Assembly (NCBI RefSeq): GCF_947179165.1
Contig: NC_077240.1
Span: 77,636,001-77,700,000 of the forward strand
From: Solanum dulcamara
Taxonomy: Eukaryota > Streptophyta > Magnoliopsida > Solanales > Solanaceae
DNA: 64,000 bases
Direction of reading: 5' to 3'
Of the stretch, positions 11,995 to 24,000 are shown one piece after another. A program made the position numbers and the translations under genes. The first letter of the stretch is position 1, and each line of letters starts with the position of its first letter. The notes under the pieces were generated by a model. It did no database searches and had not been told where the DNA came from. It was given only the letters and a program-made list of their open reading frames with translations.

Positions 11995-13200
11995 GGAGAG
12001 AGAGTAGACAGGAAGAAGGGGATAAGGAAGAAAGTGTTAATTAACAATATAATTTTGTGAAGTAGAATACCAAGTCATACCCTGTGAAGAACGTCATGGA
12101 ATATTTTATTATGTATATAACAATGTAATAGTTGTCCATATGAAGAAAATATTAAAAGTATGTAGAAAGTTCAAATCTTGTACTGTGAGTCTGTGATGGA
12201 GTCAATACGAGAAAAAAAACTCAAATTGAGCAATTTTTCCGTTGTTCAAATCAATGTGAAGTTTGTGTTATTAAACATCATTTTTCAACTCCATTGCCAT
12301 CGAACTATCTTAATGAGAAAAAGAATGGTGGATAGCAGATTCTCATTGAAATATTGGGAATAGCTACTGAATAGTTTTTTTTCTTTTCTCATTGATTCAA
12401 TCAAAATATTTATGGAAAAGCCATCGAATGATTTTTCAGAAATTTCAATGAAATAATAATATTTTTTAATAGTGATAGAGGAGCAGTCTCATCCAATACA
12501 CCATATCTTTTATGGTCAAATTAAGCAATTTTACTTTCCATTAAAGTTTGGGTCTGATATAACTATAGCCTTTAGGAAAATATATTTTGTTTTCACCCTA
12601 ACGGAGTTATAGCTTTAGGATAAATTTCAACTATATTCAAAAAAAATAAGGGGTAAATTTATTTTATTTTTTAATCTCAAAAATTTGAACGCATAAAATC
12701 TACTAATTTTACACTGGAATTTTGATAATTGCGATGGGAAATACCTTTTTTTTTCTCCTTTTGGTGTTTTAGCTTTGAAATCATGATAATTTAGTATGAT
12801 TATAAGTAATCCAACATGATAATTAAGTTGAATATAACATAAATTCATTTTTATTTAGCATGACTTGCATGCCACATAGTTCTTATTTCTAACTTTGAAA
12901 TGATGCTGACGATCCAATATGGTTTGTCAGTAATTCCAAAAGTCCAATTAGGTTGATTATAGAATGAAATCAATATTGGTATGTCATCACTTGCAGACCA
13001 CATCCTGAAATATGTTTTTTTTCGTCTTCTTAGATTATAGCTTTGAATTCATGACAATCTAATTTTAATTTAAGAGTAATCCAACATTACAACTAGGTTT
13101 TATACATATCTTCAATCATGTTTACTCTAAAATCTTTAATGTTTTCATAGTCCATACGTTTTAGAAAAATCTTAATAAATTACTCACTACATTTTTCATC
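11995..13200. repeat. AT-rich intergenic DNA with diverged short tandem repeats
   Basis: No gene is visible. Around 12750-13110 three imperfect copies of a roughly 130-bp unit can be followed by the recurring words AGCTTTGAAATCATGA and AAGTAATCCAACAT. The part at 12060-12220 resembles 35790-35870 (GTCCATATGAAGAAAATATT and GTGAGTCTGTGATGGAGTCAAT). This suggests shared ancestry with the DNA left of the unit-B hAT element. The visible match to unit B ends at 12444 only because the window ends. Confidence 0.45.
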
Positions 13201-13758
13201 TCAGACTGTTCGTCAAGCTTTAAAAGATCTAAATTGGTGTGCTTCTATGAATGACGAGATTTCAGCATTGCAAAGTCAAGGCACTTGGTCTCTTGTGCAT
13301 TCTGTCCCTCATGCCAAATCGGTGGGCTCCAAATGGGTATTTCATGTTAAATATAATTCAGATGGCAGCATTGGACGTTATAAAGATTGGTTGGTTGCTA
13401 AATGTTACCTTCAACAGCCTGGTGTGGATTATTTTGAGACCTACTCACCAGTTGCTAAGCATACTACAGTGAGAGTTGTTCTTTCTCTTGCGGTCTCTAA
13501 AGATTAGCTGCTTAGGAAATTGGATGTCAATAATGCATTTCTATATGGGCATTTTCATAAGAAGTGTATATGTCTCAGCCACCTGAATCTGTTAATGAGA
13601 AGTTTCTCAATCATATTTGTCAATTACACAAGGCTATCTATGGCTTGAAGCAGGCTTTACACTCCTGGTATGATAAACTGAAAGCATATCTTTTGTCTCT
13701 TGGTTTTCATCATTCTCAGTGTGATCATTGCCTTTTCATCTATGCAACATCTGGAGTT
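13201..13758 (+). pseudogene. Copia relic, reverse-transcriptase 5' part
   Basis: The plus-strand translation starts abruptly at TVRQALKDLNWCASMNDEI and continues through KSVGSKWVFHVKYNSDGS and PGVDYFETYSPVAKHTTVR, the start of a Ty1/copia reverse transcriptase. Stop codons and a frameshift occur near 13507 and 13562. The relic is cut at 13759-13763 (ATCAT) by the younger copia element and resumes at 29153. No gag, protease or integrase precedes it, so it is 5'-truncated. Confidence 0.88.
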
Positions 13759-13763
13759 ATCAT

Positions 13764-14028
13764 TGTTAATCTAGATGGTTAGTTAACAGAATTAGTTAGT
13801 TAGCTCACAGAGTTAGTTGGCAGTTAGTTGTAACAGATTTTGTTTATAGGCTCACATGGATGAGTGAGCTGCCTTGGATCACACGATATTGCTCCCTATA
13901 TAAAGAGCATGTGCAGTGTGTGATAAATTCTAATCAACACAGTAATCAATCTTTTCTTCTCTCAGTTTCTCCTCTTTCAGTTGCTTCTCTTATGCATCAA
14001 TGGTAGATTAGAAAGTCAAAAGGTGACA
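13764..14028 (+). repeat. Left LTR of the copia element
   Basis: 265 bp with TG...CA ends. TATA box TATATAAA lies at 13897-13904. It is followed directly by the tRNA-Met type primer-binding site at 14029. Confidence 0.95.
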
Positions 14029-14104
14029 TGGTATCAGTGCAGCGATTGCTGTGAGTAAAATTGCAGAGACAATACATCACCATTGCTGAAACTCGAGAAG
14101 AATT

Positions 14105-15490
14105 GAAGCCATGGTTATTGCAGAAACATCAAGAGAAGAGACTACATAGATTTCACAATTAGATTACACTCATCCAGTATTCTTACAACCATCAGACACA
14201 CCAGGAACTGTGTTGATTGGTTTAAAGTTAACAGGACCAGTAAATTATACACTATGGAGCAGATCAATGGGACTAGCTCTGTTGGGAAATAACAAGTTAG
14301 GTCTTGTAGATGGAAGTTACACAAGGAATATGTACAAAGGAGAAATGGCAAAGCAGTGGGATAGGTGCAATGCACTTGTTTGTCATGGATCAGCAGAGTA
14401 GTTGCGCCAGAATTAGTATCTAGTATAGTTTTGGCTTCGATTGCAAGGAAAGTATGGGATGAGTTTGAGGAGAGATTTCACAAGTCAAATCTTACCAGAA
14501 TTTATCAATTATATTGTGGAGAGAAATTGCTATGCAAACACAAGGTACAGATTCAATTATAGTTTACTATTCAAAGTTAAAGGATTACTGGGATGAATTG
14601 GATCTATCGGCTCCTCATCTTCCTACATGTGAGTGTGTAGAATCAGGTGCATATGTCATGCATTTGAAAAACTCTGTAGTAGTGCAAGAGGAAAGTCAGA
14701 GGAGGTTAGGTGTAGTTGATGTCAATCAATACTCCTTATGAATGCTAGTTGGGAGGGATAACAGTTTCAGACCACCTAAGAAGCCTATGACTAGCGGAAC
14801 AATAGGAACTATCCCTGGAACAATCTATAATCATTGTGGTTGCAAGGGACTCTAAAGAAGAATTGTTATAGATTAGTTGGATAACCACCTGATTTTAAGA
14901 GTAAGAAGCATTTAGCACAAGGAGGCTTGGACAGTGCAGCAGGACAGTAAAAGTTCCCACATGCATGTCATGCTATTGTGGAAGGTGGTGAATCTAGCTC
15001 AGGTTCAGTAGGACACTATCTTTCAGAAGAACAATATCAATACTATATGAGCTTAAAGGGCAAAGGACAAGCTTAGGATTCTACAGGTGATTATCACTGC
15101 AATTTTACAGGTATATCTTCTTTATTTTCCAAAGTAGAACAATGCGATTGAATTATAGACTCAGGAGCCTCTCATTATATAACACCGCTTAGAAAAGTGT
15201 TGAATAATCTTAAAGATATTGATAAACAACAAAGCAGTGGTGTTCAAGTACCTACAGGTGGTAAGTGCAAAATAACTCATACAGGAGAGACCATTATTTT
15301 GCAGAATCACAAACTTAGGAATGTATTATATGTGCCTGACTTCAAGTTCAGTTTATTGCCAGTATCTAAAAATAACCAAAGAACTTTGTTGTTCAGTCAA
15401 TTTCTATCCAGAATTTTGCATATTTCAAGAACTTTACAATGGCAAGATGATGGGGTGGATTATAATGAATACAAGAAAATGATTCAATAA
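14105..15490 (+). pseudogene. Copia gag and protease region, degraded
   Basis: Fragments of a copia Gag are legible: LIGLKLTGPVNYTLWSRSM at about 14213-14270, RKVWDEFEERFHKSN at about 14446-14490, then VYYSKLKDYWDELD near 14560-14600. A protease-like DSGASHYI piece is near 15160-15180, and a GAG-pre-integrase piece follows (LNNLKDIDKQQ, then LRNVLYVPDFKFSLLPVSK) at 15197-15370. Stops and frameshifts separate all parts, including a stop shortly after the presumed start near 14111. Confidence 0.8.
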
Positions 15491-15879
15491 AAGCAGGAGT
15501 AGCAATAAAAGATCAGCCAAATTCAGTGTTATGACACAATAGACTTGGTCATCCTTCTATATAAGTACTCGATAGTATTATTGACTTGATTGTGAAAATG
15601 TGTAAAGTAACACAACAGCACTGTATAGTATATCCTATGGCTATGCAACACAGACTCAAGTTTCCACTTAGTATTTCTTCCACCACTAGTTGTTTTTAAT
15701 TAATTCATGTTGATGTTTTGGGACCTTTCAAGGTTCTTATCTATGATAAAAAGTCTGACGTACTTTGTGACAATTGTAGATGATTACAGCAGATACACTT
15801 AGGTATGTTTGATTCAATCTAAGTGTGAGGTTATTGTTGTGTTGAAGATTTCCTGTTTAGAGTAAAAACTCAGTTTGAT

Positions 15880-16536
15880 ATGGCTGTTAAAATACTGAGA
15901 TCTGATAATGGGAAAGAGTTTTTTAATTCAAGTTGTCATGAATTATTTTCGTCTCTTGGTATTATCCATCAAAGTAGTTGTCCTTATACCTCACAACAAA
16001 ATGGAGTTGTGGAAAGGAAGCATAGACATATCTTGGAAGTGGCAAGAGCTTTGAAGTTTCAAAGTAATCTTCCAAATAAATTCTGGGGTGATTGTGTAAG
16101 AACATATGTCTATCTTATTAACAAATTTCCTTCTATTGTATTAAATGGGAAGTCTCTTTTTGAAATCATGCATGGTAAACCTGTTGTGTTTGATCATCTC
16201 AGAGTATTTGGATGTCTTTGTTTTGCTAATATGTTACATAAGGGAGATAAGTCTGCATCTAGAGTTAGAAAAACAATATTTCTTAGCTTTGAGAAGACAC
16301 AAAAGGGATACAAATTGTTTGATATAGAGGCTGGAAACTTCCTAGTGAGTAAAGATGTCAGTTTTAGAGAAAACATATTTCCTTTTAAAAGAGCAAAAGG
16401 AGACCTTGATGACATCTTCTATCATTTATCCTCAGAGTGTATGCAGGAACCTCTCTTACCAGTTACAGTTGCTGAGAAAAATGTGGTCACTATTGACACA
16501 CCTAGTCCAGCCACAATAGATCCACCTTGCCACTAG
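15880..16536 (+). pseudogene. Copia integrase core, open but isolated
   Basis: An open 218-codon frame covers the second half of the rve integrase core. ILRSDNGKEFFN holds the second catalytic Asp and QQNGVVERKHRHILEVARAL holds the catalytic Glu. It continues through the copia integrase C-terminal block (FGCLCFANML, KGYKLFDIEAGNFLVSKDV). The upstream portion with the first Asp and the HHCC finger is broken by stops, so no functional polyprotein remains. Confidence 0.88.
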
Positions 16537-16961
16537 AGGTACCAGTGGAAGAAGTAGACACTACAATAACAGATGAGGCTGCAGTAGACACTATAGCAGA
16601 AGATGAAGTAACACTTCCACCAGCAGAAGTAGTACAAGATGACACTACTGAGGAAGAACCAATACCTATACCTGTGGAGTCTGAGTAATTAGTTACAAAA
16701 AGAATCAGTGGTAGAGCAGCTAAACCTCCTATATGGATGAAAGGTTATGTGTTAAACAAAAGGACAGCTGGACAAACTTCATTGTTTCCCATTTCTGATT
16801 ACCTCTCTTATTCTACCTTATCTTTTATATATCAGACATACGTACCTCTTTTTTTAGCTCATCTTGAACCTCAATCATTCAAAGAGGCATCTCAAGATCA
16901 GAGATGGATTGAGGCAATGGAACAGGATATTCAGGCATTAGAAGAAAACCATACTTGGGAC

Positions 16962-18036
16962 TAGGGCTGGGCATAAAATACCGAAAACCGAATTACCGAA
17001 CCGAACCGGCTATTTCGGTATTTCGGTATTCGGTAATTCGATATTTCGGTTCGGGAATCGGTATCGAAATTGATATTTCGGTATTTCGGTTTCGGTATTC
17101 GGTATTCGGTATTTCGGTTTCGGTATTCGGGATTTCCCGAATACCGAACTTTTTAATATATATTTTTTTTTTTTTACAAAAAAACTGGAAAAAAAATTAC
17201 CAAAAAAATAAGAGTATAGTAAGAGGAAACTATCTCATTTTTTCATTTCCCTTACCATTTTCATTTCAACTTTCCCACATTTACCGTATATTATATGCAC
17301 ACTTACACGTACATTATGGATAACTGCTAAAATTTAATTCATGTACATGTAAAAATTATAAATTCTAATTTCAAATTTATGCAATTGATTAAGAATTCTA
17401 ATTTCACTTTGCATGATTCCCACGTTAGTTATCTACATAAATTGTTTGGTAGTTACATTGAAAACGAAAGATTTCAACTCTTTCATATCTTTGCAGGAAC
17501 TAATTAATAATTAGTGCAGTGATGTAGAATTTTTGGATAATTCAAAGAAAAACATATGTATAAAAATTATGTATGATATATTAGAGATTTTTGTTTTCAC
17601 TCTTTTTTATTATTTTTATTACATGGTAATATTTTTTTATTCTGTATCGATTCATAAATTATTTTCTCTTTGTTTACGATGTATCATTTCTCCTCCGTAG
17701 AATGTGGCTTACGAGCAATTTCGATTTCGATATTCGGCAAGTTAAAATGCATATATTACTTAATTATGGTGTAGTAATAAAAATATAAGTTAAGATATGT
17801 ATTCTTTAGGTTAATGTAAATATTAAATGCGGATAAATTTTTATTGTATATTAACTATTAAAAAAATATGGTATTACCGAATACCGTACCGAACCGAAGT
17901 TTGATTTACCGATTACCGAATTACCGAACCGAAGTTTGAAAGTTCGGTATTTGGTATATACTTTGAATTACCGATTACCGAATTACCGAACCCGAATTTT
18001 GAAAATACCGAACCGAATACCGAACGCCCACCCCTA
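16962..18036. mobile_element. hAT-like non-autonomous element (MITE), 1,075 bp
   Basis: It begins TAGGGCTGGGC and ends GCCCACCCCTA, giving inverted ends TAGGG(C/G)TGGGC. It is flanked by a perfect 8-bp duplication CTTGGGAC (16954-16961 and 18037-18044), diagnostic of hAT. Subterminal DNA on both sides is packed with alternating ACCGAA and TTCGGTAT words in inverted orientation; the middle is AT-rich without a transposase. It interrupts the copia reverse-transcriptase frame between NHTWD and IVDLPTGKQAIGSKW. Confidence 0.95.
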
Positions 18037-18044
18037 CTTGGGAC

Positions 18045-18757
18045 ATAGTTGATCTTCCAACAGGTAAGCAAGCCATAGGGTCTAAATGGGTATATAAGAT
18101 TAAATACAAGTCCAATGGTGAGGTGAAAAGATTCAAAGCTAGACTTGTGTCAAATGGGTGTTGTCAAAAGGAAGGTTTAGATTTTCATGACAATTTTTCA
18201 CCTGTAGATAAGATGGTTTCTGTAAGGACTATGATAAGCATAGCTGCATCTAAGAACTAGTCTATCTTACAAATGGATGTAAGCAATGATTTCCTGCAGG
18301 GGATCTATATGAATATGTCTACATGCATTTGCCTCGAGGTTTCTATGGGAAAGGAGAGAAGAAAGTCTGTAAATTGGCCAAGTCTCTTTATAGCTTGAAA
18401 TAAACCTCCAAACAGTGGAATATCAAGCTCATTGATGCACTTGTTACTGCAGGATCATTCTTTATTCACGAAGAAGAAGAAGAACGTGATATATCCATTA
18501 TTTTGGTATATATGGATGACCTCTTGATTACAAGTAGTACAACTGAATTGATTGAAAAAGCAAAACAGACCCTGCACCATCACTTCAAAGTCAGAAACTT
18601 AGGAGATTTGAGATACTTCCTTGGCATTGAAGTCATGAGGTCAAGGAATGGCATACTTCTAAACCAAATGAAGTATAGTTTGGAGCTAATTTCAAAAGTA
18701 GGACTTAGTAGTGCTAAATCAGTCCTTACACCACTGGAGGCAAATCATAAACTTACC
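18045..18757 (+). pseudogene. Copia reverse transcriptase, 5' portion
   Basis: After the MITE the copia frame resumes with QAIGSKWVYKIKYKSNGEV and continues to the polymerase motif VYMDDLLIT (about 18505-18531). It ends at the Ty3/gypsy insertion after LEANHKLT. In-frame stops occur near 18260 and 18400. The frame continues after the insertion at 28148. Confidence 0.9.
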
Positions 18758-20912
18758 TGTCACGCCCCGAGAGGGTACCCTAGGCGTGGCCGGCACTCAG
18801 AAACCATTTCTGACTTCTGAGAGAACCACTTGGTCTCATTTCTTATTTATTCATGAGCGGAAGACTTAAGAATACTAATGTGGGCTTGTCATAATCAAAG
18901 GAAAAATAGATAATTATTAGAAGAAGTAGTTTCTAAGGAGAACTACTCCGATTACATCATCAGACTCTGTCTATGAAGCCTCTAATACTCTTAGATGGTG
19001 CCAATGACATGTCCATGGCTACCTTAAAAGAAACATCACACTCAACAATAATAAAAGGATAAGGAGTTCCTTCGAATACAAGAAGGACTCACCAAATAGC
19101 TGAAAAGAAATGATCTTCAACGATGCGCCTGTTGAGGATCTCTAACACCTGTATCTGCATCATAAAACGATGCAGGTCGAATGACGTCAGTACGTGGAAT
19201 GTACGAGTATGTAAAATGGCAGGAAGGTAAGGATAGATATCAAGATACTCCTCTCAATAAAACTCAGCTTAGAACTCAACATCATCTCAACATGAATATG
19301 TAATGCAAGTTTAAAATATAATAATAAAAATAATAGTAATAAGCAATGCTTACTCAGTTGGGAGTTTCTCTAACCGACAACCATCACTTATGAGCTAGCG
19401 ATGATACAACGAAGCGATGTCGTTGCCACATCCATCCAATACCTTGCCAGGGTAAAGGACATCACCATCTTGGATCCATTCATCAAAGTCCTCTTTTTGG
19501 GACTTAAGAGGCATAGCCTCCATCCTACGCTGGCTACGTAGTTCTGGGGTTTGAGTCAATTAAACTCTTACCCAACTCGGTGCTCAATACTACTCCCAAA
19601 ATATGTGCTCATATTAAACTCATCATCTAGTCTCATTGGACTTTAATTTAAATCATCAAACTCATCTCATTTCATGTTCATCAATCATTATACTTCCAAA
19701 AATATCATTTACATCTCATCAAAACATCTTGCTCAAAATATCATTTTCTCAAATTCATTCAAATTCAACTCTTTTACTCTTTCAAAACTCAATAAAATAC
19801 ATATATAGTATTAATTCATATAACTCTCTTTTTATCAATAAAAATAATAAAAAGCCAACATCTTTACTCAAAACATATGTAAAAATATTCATGAACATCA
19901 AATCAATTAGAATTCATGGGAAAGTAGCCATGAACAATAATTCCAATAATATGAGAGATAACAATAATAATAATATTAATGCATAAATATATCAAACTCA
20001 ATAGAAGAAGAATTAATTCATCTAGAATTCAAGATTTGAATAAAACTCAACTATAACTCAATTATAATAAATTTAAATATTGGACGCATGGACGAACTCA
20101 ATCCAATGCTATGAAAGCCTTACATACCTTAAATCCGAAGGTTTACTCCGAATTGGAATACTCTTGGATCCCTAGCCTTTTCTTCTCGCCGGAGCGTTTT
20201 GTGTACTACCCGGAGTATAAGAATAACCGGAGTAGTATTTTTATACTACTAAAACTAAAACTATATTTGAGAAGAAGTATATAGAGAGAAGAAATGCTTA
20301 GGAAAGCTTGATGAATAAAATGAGGAAATAAGGTGGGTATTTATAGGTGGGAAAGAGGGACCTAACAATAAATAAAATAATTATAAAGAAAAATCTGAAA
20401 ATTTAATGGAATATATTGATGTCATGGATGATGTTAAATGGAGGACAATTTATGTCATGCATGATGTCAAATGCATCTAGATGTTTCCATGGTAGGTAAG
20501 ATGAGTTCTTTTTAACAGAATACTCATTTTCGAAGCTACGTTTGAATAAGATAAATTCCTTATTAGGATTTGGTTTCTTCATAAGAATTGTAGATATGGA
20601 AGTCTAGTTTCATATAGTTCAAGAGTCAACCAATTTGGAGCAACCTACAGTGAGATATGAATTTTCTTCTATCAACACTCAATTTCGTCACAGCACTATA
20701 TCTTGCAAAGATTAATTTATTTGACCTACTTATACTCCGAATTTGAAGTTATGTTCTTCATGAAAGTTGTAGGTAAGGATGTTGTGATTACCCAGAAATT
20801 TGAATCACCTAATTTGGACCAACCTATGAAAAGTTATGCCCAAAATACAGAGGCTGTATTATTTTTGTCGAGAATTGAAATACCGACATACAACATTTTA
20901 GGGGTTGTTACA
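18758..20912 (-). repeat. Left (3') LTR of the intact chromovirus
   Basis: 2,155 bp, apparently identical to 25988-28142. A TATA-like TATAAATA (minus strand) is at 20339-20346. An open frame of 116 codons inside it is Asn/Ser-rich low-complexity sequence and not a gene. Confidence 0.96.
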
Positions 20913-21042
20913 ATATCTCCCCCTTGGGATCATTCGTCCTCGAATGAAGATGAAAATAGGAGACATAAAGAATGAATATCATCAATACATCAACTCCGAT
21001 ACTCAAATGGTTAATGACTCAAACTCAAGAATAAACATCGAC

Positions 21043-24000
21043 TCAAAGGTAGAAGTAAGGAATATTACCTTGAATATCGTCATCAGAAGGCATAAATAGA
21101 TGAGGATAGTTAGCCTTCATATCTTCTTCAGCTTCCCATGTAGCCTCTTCAATAAATTGATTTCGCCATAGGACTTTGACAGATGCCACTTCCTTAGTTC
21201 TTAATTTGCGAACCTGACGATCAAGAATTTGAACTGGAATCTCTTCATAACTCAAACTCTCTTTCACCCCAATGCTCTCAGCTGGGACAACAAGTGAAGG
21301 ATCTCCCAAACACTTCTTAAGCATAGAGATGTGAAACACGGGATGAATAGCAGCTAATTCTGGAGGCAACTCCAATTCATAGGCTACGTTACCTACCCTC
21401 CTCATAATCTGATAAGGACCAATGTAGCGGGGACTAAGCTTCCCTTTCTTTCCAAATCTCATCACACCCTTCATGGGTGAAACTTTCAAGTATACCCAAT
21501 CGTACACTTCGAACTCTAAATCTCTTCTTCTAACATCAGTGTAGGATTTTTGGCGACTTTGAGCAGTCCTCAACCTCTCTTGTATGGTTTTCACCTTCTC
21601 CATAGCTTGGTGAACCAAGTCTGGTCCAATCAACTCAGCTTCACCAACTTCAAACCAACCAATTGGTGATCTACATCTCCTCCCATACAGAGCTTCATAA
21701 GGAGCCATTTGAATACTCGAATGGAAACTATTATTGTATGCAAACTCAATAAGAGGTAAATGATCATCCCAATTACCTTTGAAGTCAATGACACAGGCTC
21801 TTAACATATCCTCCAAAGTCTGTATCGTACGCTCTGCCTGGCCATCTGTTTGCGGATGAAAAGCAGTACTAAGGTTCACTCTTGAACCCAAGCCCTTCTG
21901 AAATGACTTCCAAAACTGAGCAGTAAATTGAGCTCCCCTATCAGAGATGATAGACAAAGGAACTCCATGCAGTCTAACAATCTCTCTAAGATACAGTTTG
22001 GCATAATCCTCTGCAGTGTTCGTAGTCTTAACCGACAAGAAATGGGCCGATTTGGTCATCCTATCCACAATCACCCAAATAGAGTCATGTTGTTTGCGGG
22101 TTCGTGGTAAACCGGTAATGAAGTCCATATTGATCATTTCCCACTTCCATTCCGGTATCTCTATATTCTGAGCCACTCCACAAGGCCTTTGGTGCTCAAC
22201 TTTAACTTGTTGGCAATTTGGGCACTTGGACACAAACTCTGCTATATCTCTCTTCATTCCACTCCACCAGTATACTTCTCTCAAGTCATGATACATCTTT
22301 GTTGAACCTGGATGGATGGAATACTTAGAATTATGGGCTTCTTTCATGATTCTCTCCCTAATACCATCAACACTTGGAACACATAATCTTTCTTGATATC
22401 TCAACACTCCATCTCCCCCTTTGGTAAAAGCCATTACCTTCTGCTTGTGAACCTCATCCTTCAGTTGAAGAAGAATAGGGTCCTGATCTTGCTTTTCTTT
22501 CACCTCTGCAACTAGAGATGATTCGGCTCCATTTCGTACTATTGTACCACCCTCACTAGAGTCAATAAGTTGAACTCCCAAACGCGCAAGTCTATGCACT
22601 TCCTTTGCCAACTCCTTCTTTTCCTCTTCCACATGAGTTGTACTTCCCATAGATAACCTGCTAAGAGCATCAGCAACTACATTTGCTTTACCTGGGTGGT
22701 AGAGAATGCTCATGTCATAATCGTTGAGCAACTCTAGCCATCTCCTTTGCCTCAAATTCAGCTCCTTCTGGCTGAATACATACTGCAAGCTCTTATGGTC
22801 TGTGAACACATCCACATGTACACCATAAAGATAATGACGCCAAATCTTAAGAGCAAATACCACAGCTGCCAACTCAAGGTCATGAGTGGGGTAGTTCCTC
22901 TCATGAGTCTTAAGCTGCCTGGAGGCATAGGCAATGACCTTACCTTTCTGCATCAATACACATCCCAACCCAACTCTTGAAGCATCACAATAGATTACAA
23001 AACCATCCATTCCTTCGGGTAGGGATAGTACTGGAGCAGTAGTCAATCTAGCTTTCAACTCTTGAAAACTTTTCTCACAAGCATCAGACCATTGAAACTT
23101 AGCCTTCTTCTGAGTCAGCTTAGTCAATGGTGAGGATATGGATGAAAATCCCTCAACAAACCTCCTGTAGTAACCAGCCAAACCTAAGAAACTCCTTATG
23201 TCGGTTGGAGAGGTGGGTCGTGGCCAGTTCTTAACTGCCTCAATCTTTTGAGTATCAACTTGGATTCCATCCCCAGATATAATATGACCTAGGAATGCTA
23301 CAGACTCAAGCCAAAACTCACACTTTGAAAACTTAGCATACAACTCCTTCTCCTTAAGAGTTTGAAGGACAATCCTAAGGTGATTAGCATGCTCACTCTT
23401 ACTTCTAGAGTAGACCAAAATATCATCGATGAAGACAATTACAAACGTATCTAGGTATGGCTTGAATACTCGGTTCATGAGGTCCATAAAAGCTGCTGGA
23501 GCATTTGTCAATCCAAAGGACATAACAAGAAACTCAAAATGACCATAGCGGGTTCGAAAAGCCGTCTTCGGGATGTCACATTCTCTCACTTTCAACTGGT
23601 GATAGCCTGATCTGAGGTCTATCTTAGAGAAACATGTGGCACCCTGAAGTTGGTCAAATAAATCATCTATTCTGGGGAGAGGGTACTTGTTTTTAATGGT
23701 GACCTTGTTTAGTTGTCGGTAATCAATGCACATTCTAAGGGACCCATCTTTCTTTCGCACGAATAGGACAGGAGCGCCCCAAGGTGAGACACTTGGCCTA
23801 ATAAACCCCTTATCTAAGAGGTCTTTCAGTTGTTCTTTCAACTCTTTCAACTCAGCAGGAGCCATCCTATAAGGAGGAATGGAGATAGGTTGTGTATCAG
23901 GAAGGACATCAATACCAAAGTTTATCTCTCTATCAGGAGGGATTCCAGGTAGATCCTCAGGAAAGACTTCAGGAAACTCATTCACAATGGGAACTGACTC

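Larger units (their letters stand above)
1..12444 (+). repeat. Segmental duplication, unit A
   Basis: Position 1 aligns with 40781, and the match runs collinearly to 12444, which aligns with 64000. Content and order are the same as in unit B: hAT remnant, solo LTR, RTE LINE, glucanase gene, upstream DNA, second LINE. Seen differences are scattered substitutions, small indels, a 765-bp deletion in the first LINE of this copy, and absence of the Ty3/gypsy element that sits in unit B. By eye I count 5 substitutions in the 950-bp second glucanase exon, about 9 in 1.27 kb left of the B insertion site and about 29 in 1.63 kb right of it. Both outer limits lie beyond what the window shows, so the true unit is larger. 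Confidence 0.97.

Noticed and set aside
19636..19986. 116-codon frame repeated at 26866-27216
   Set aside because: It lies in both LTRs of the chromovirus, is Asn/Ser/Ile-rich low-complexity, and has no recognisable domain; the duplication simply reflects the two LTRs.
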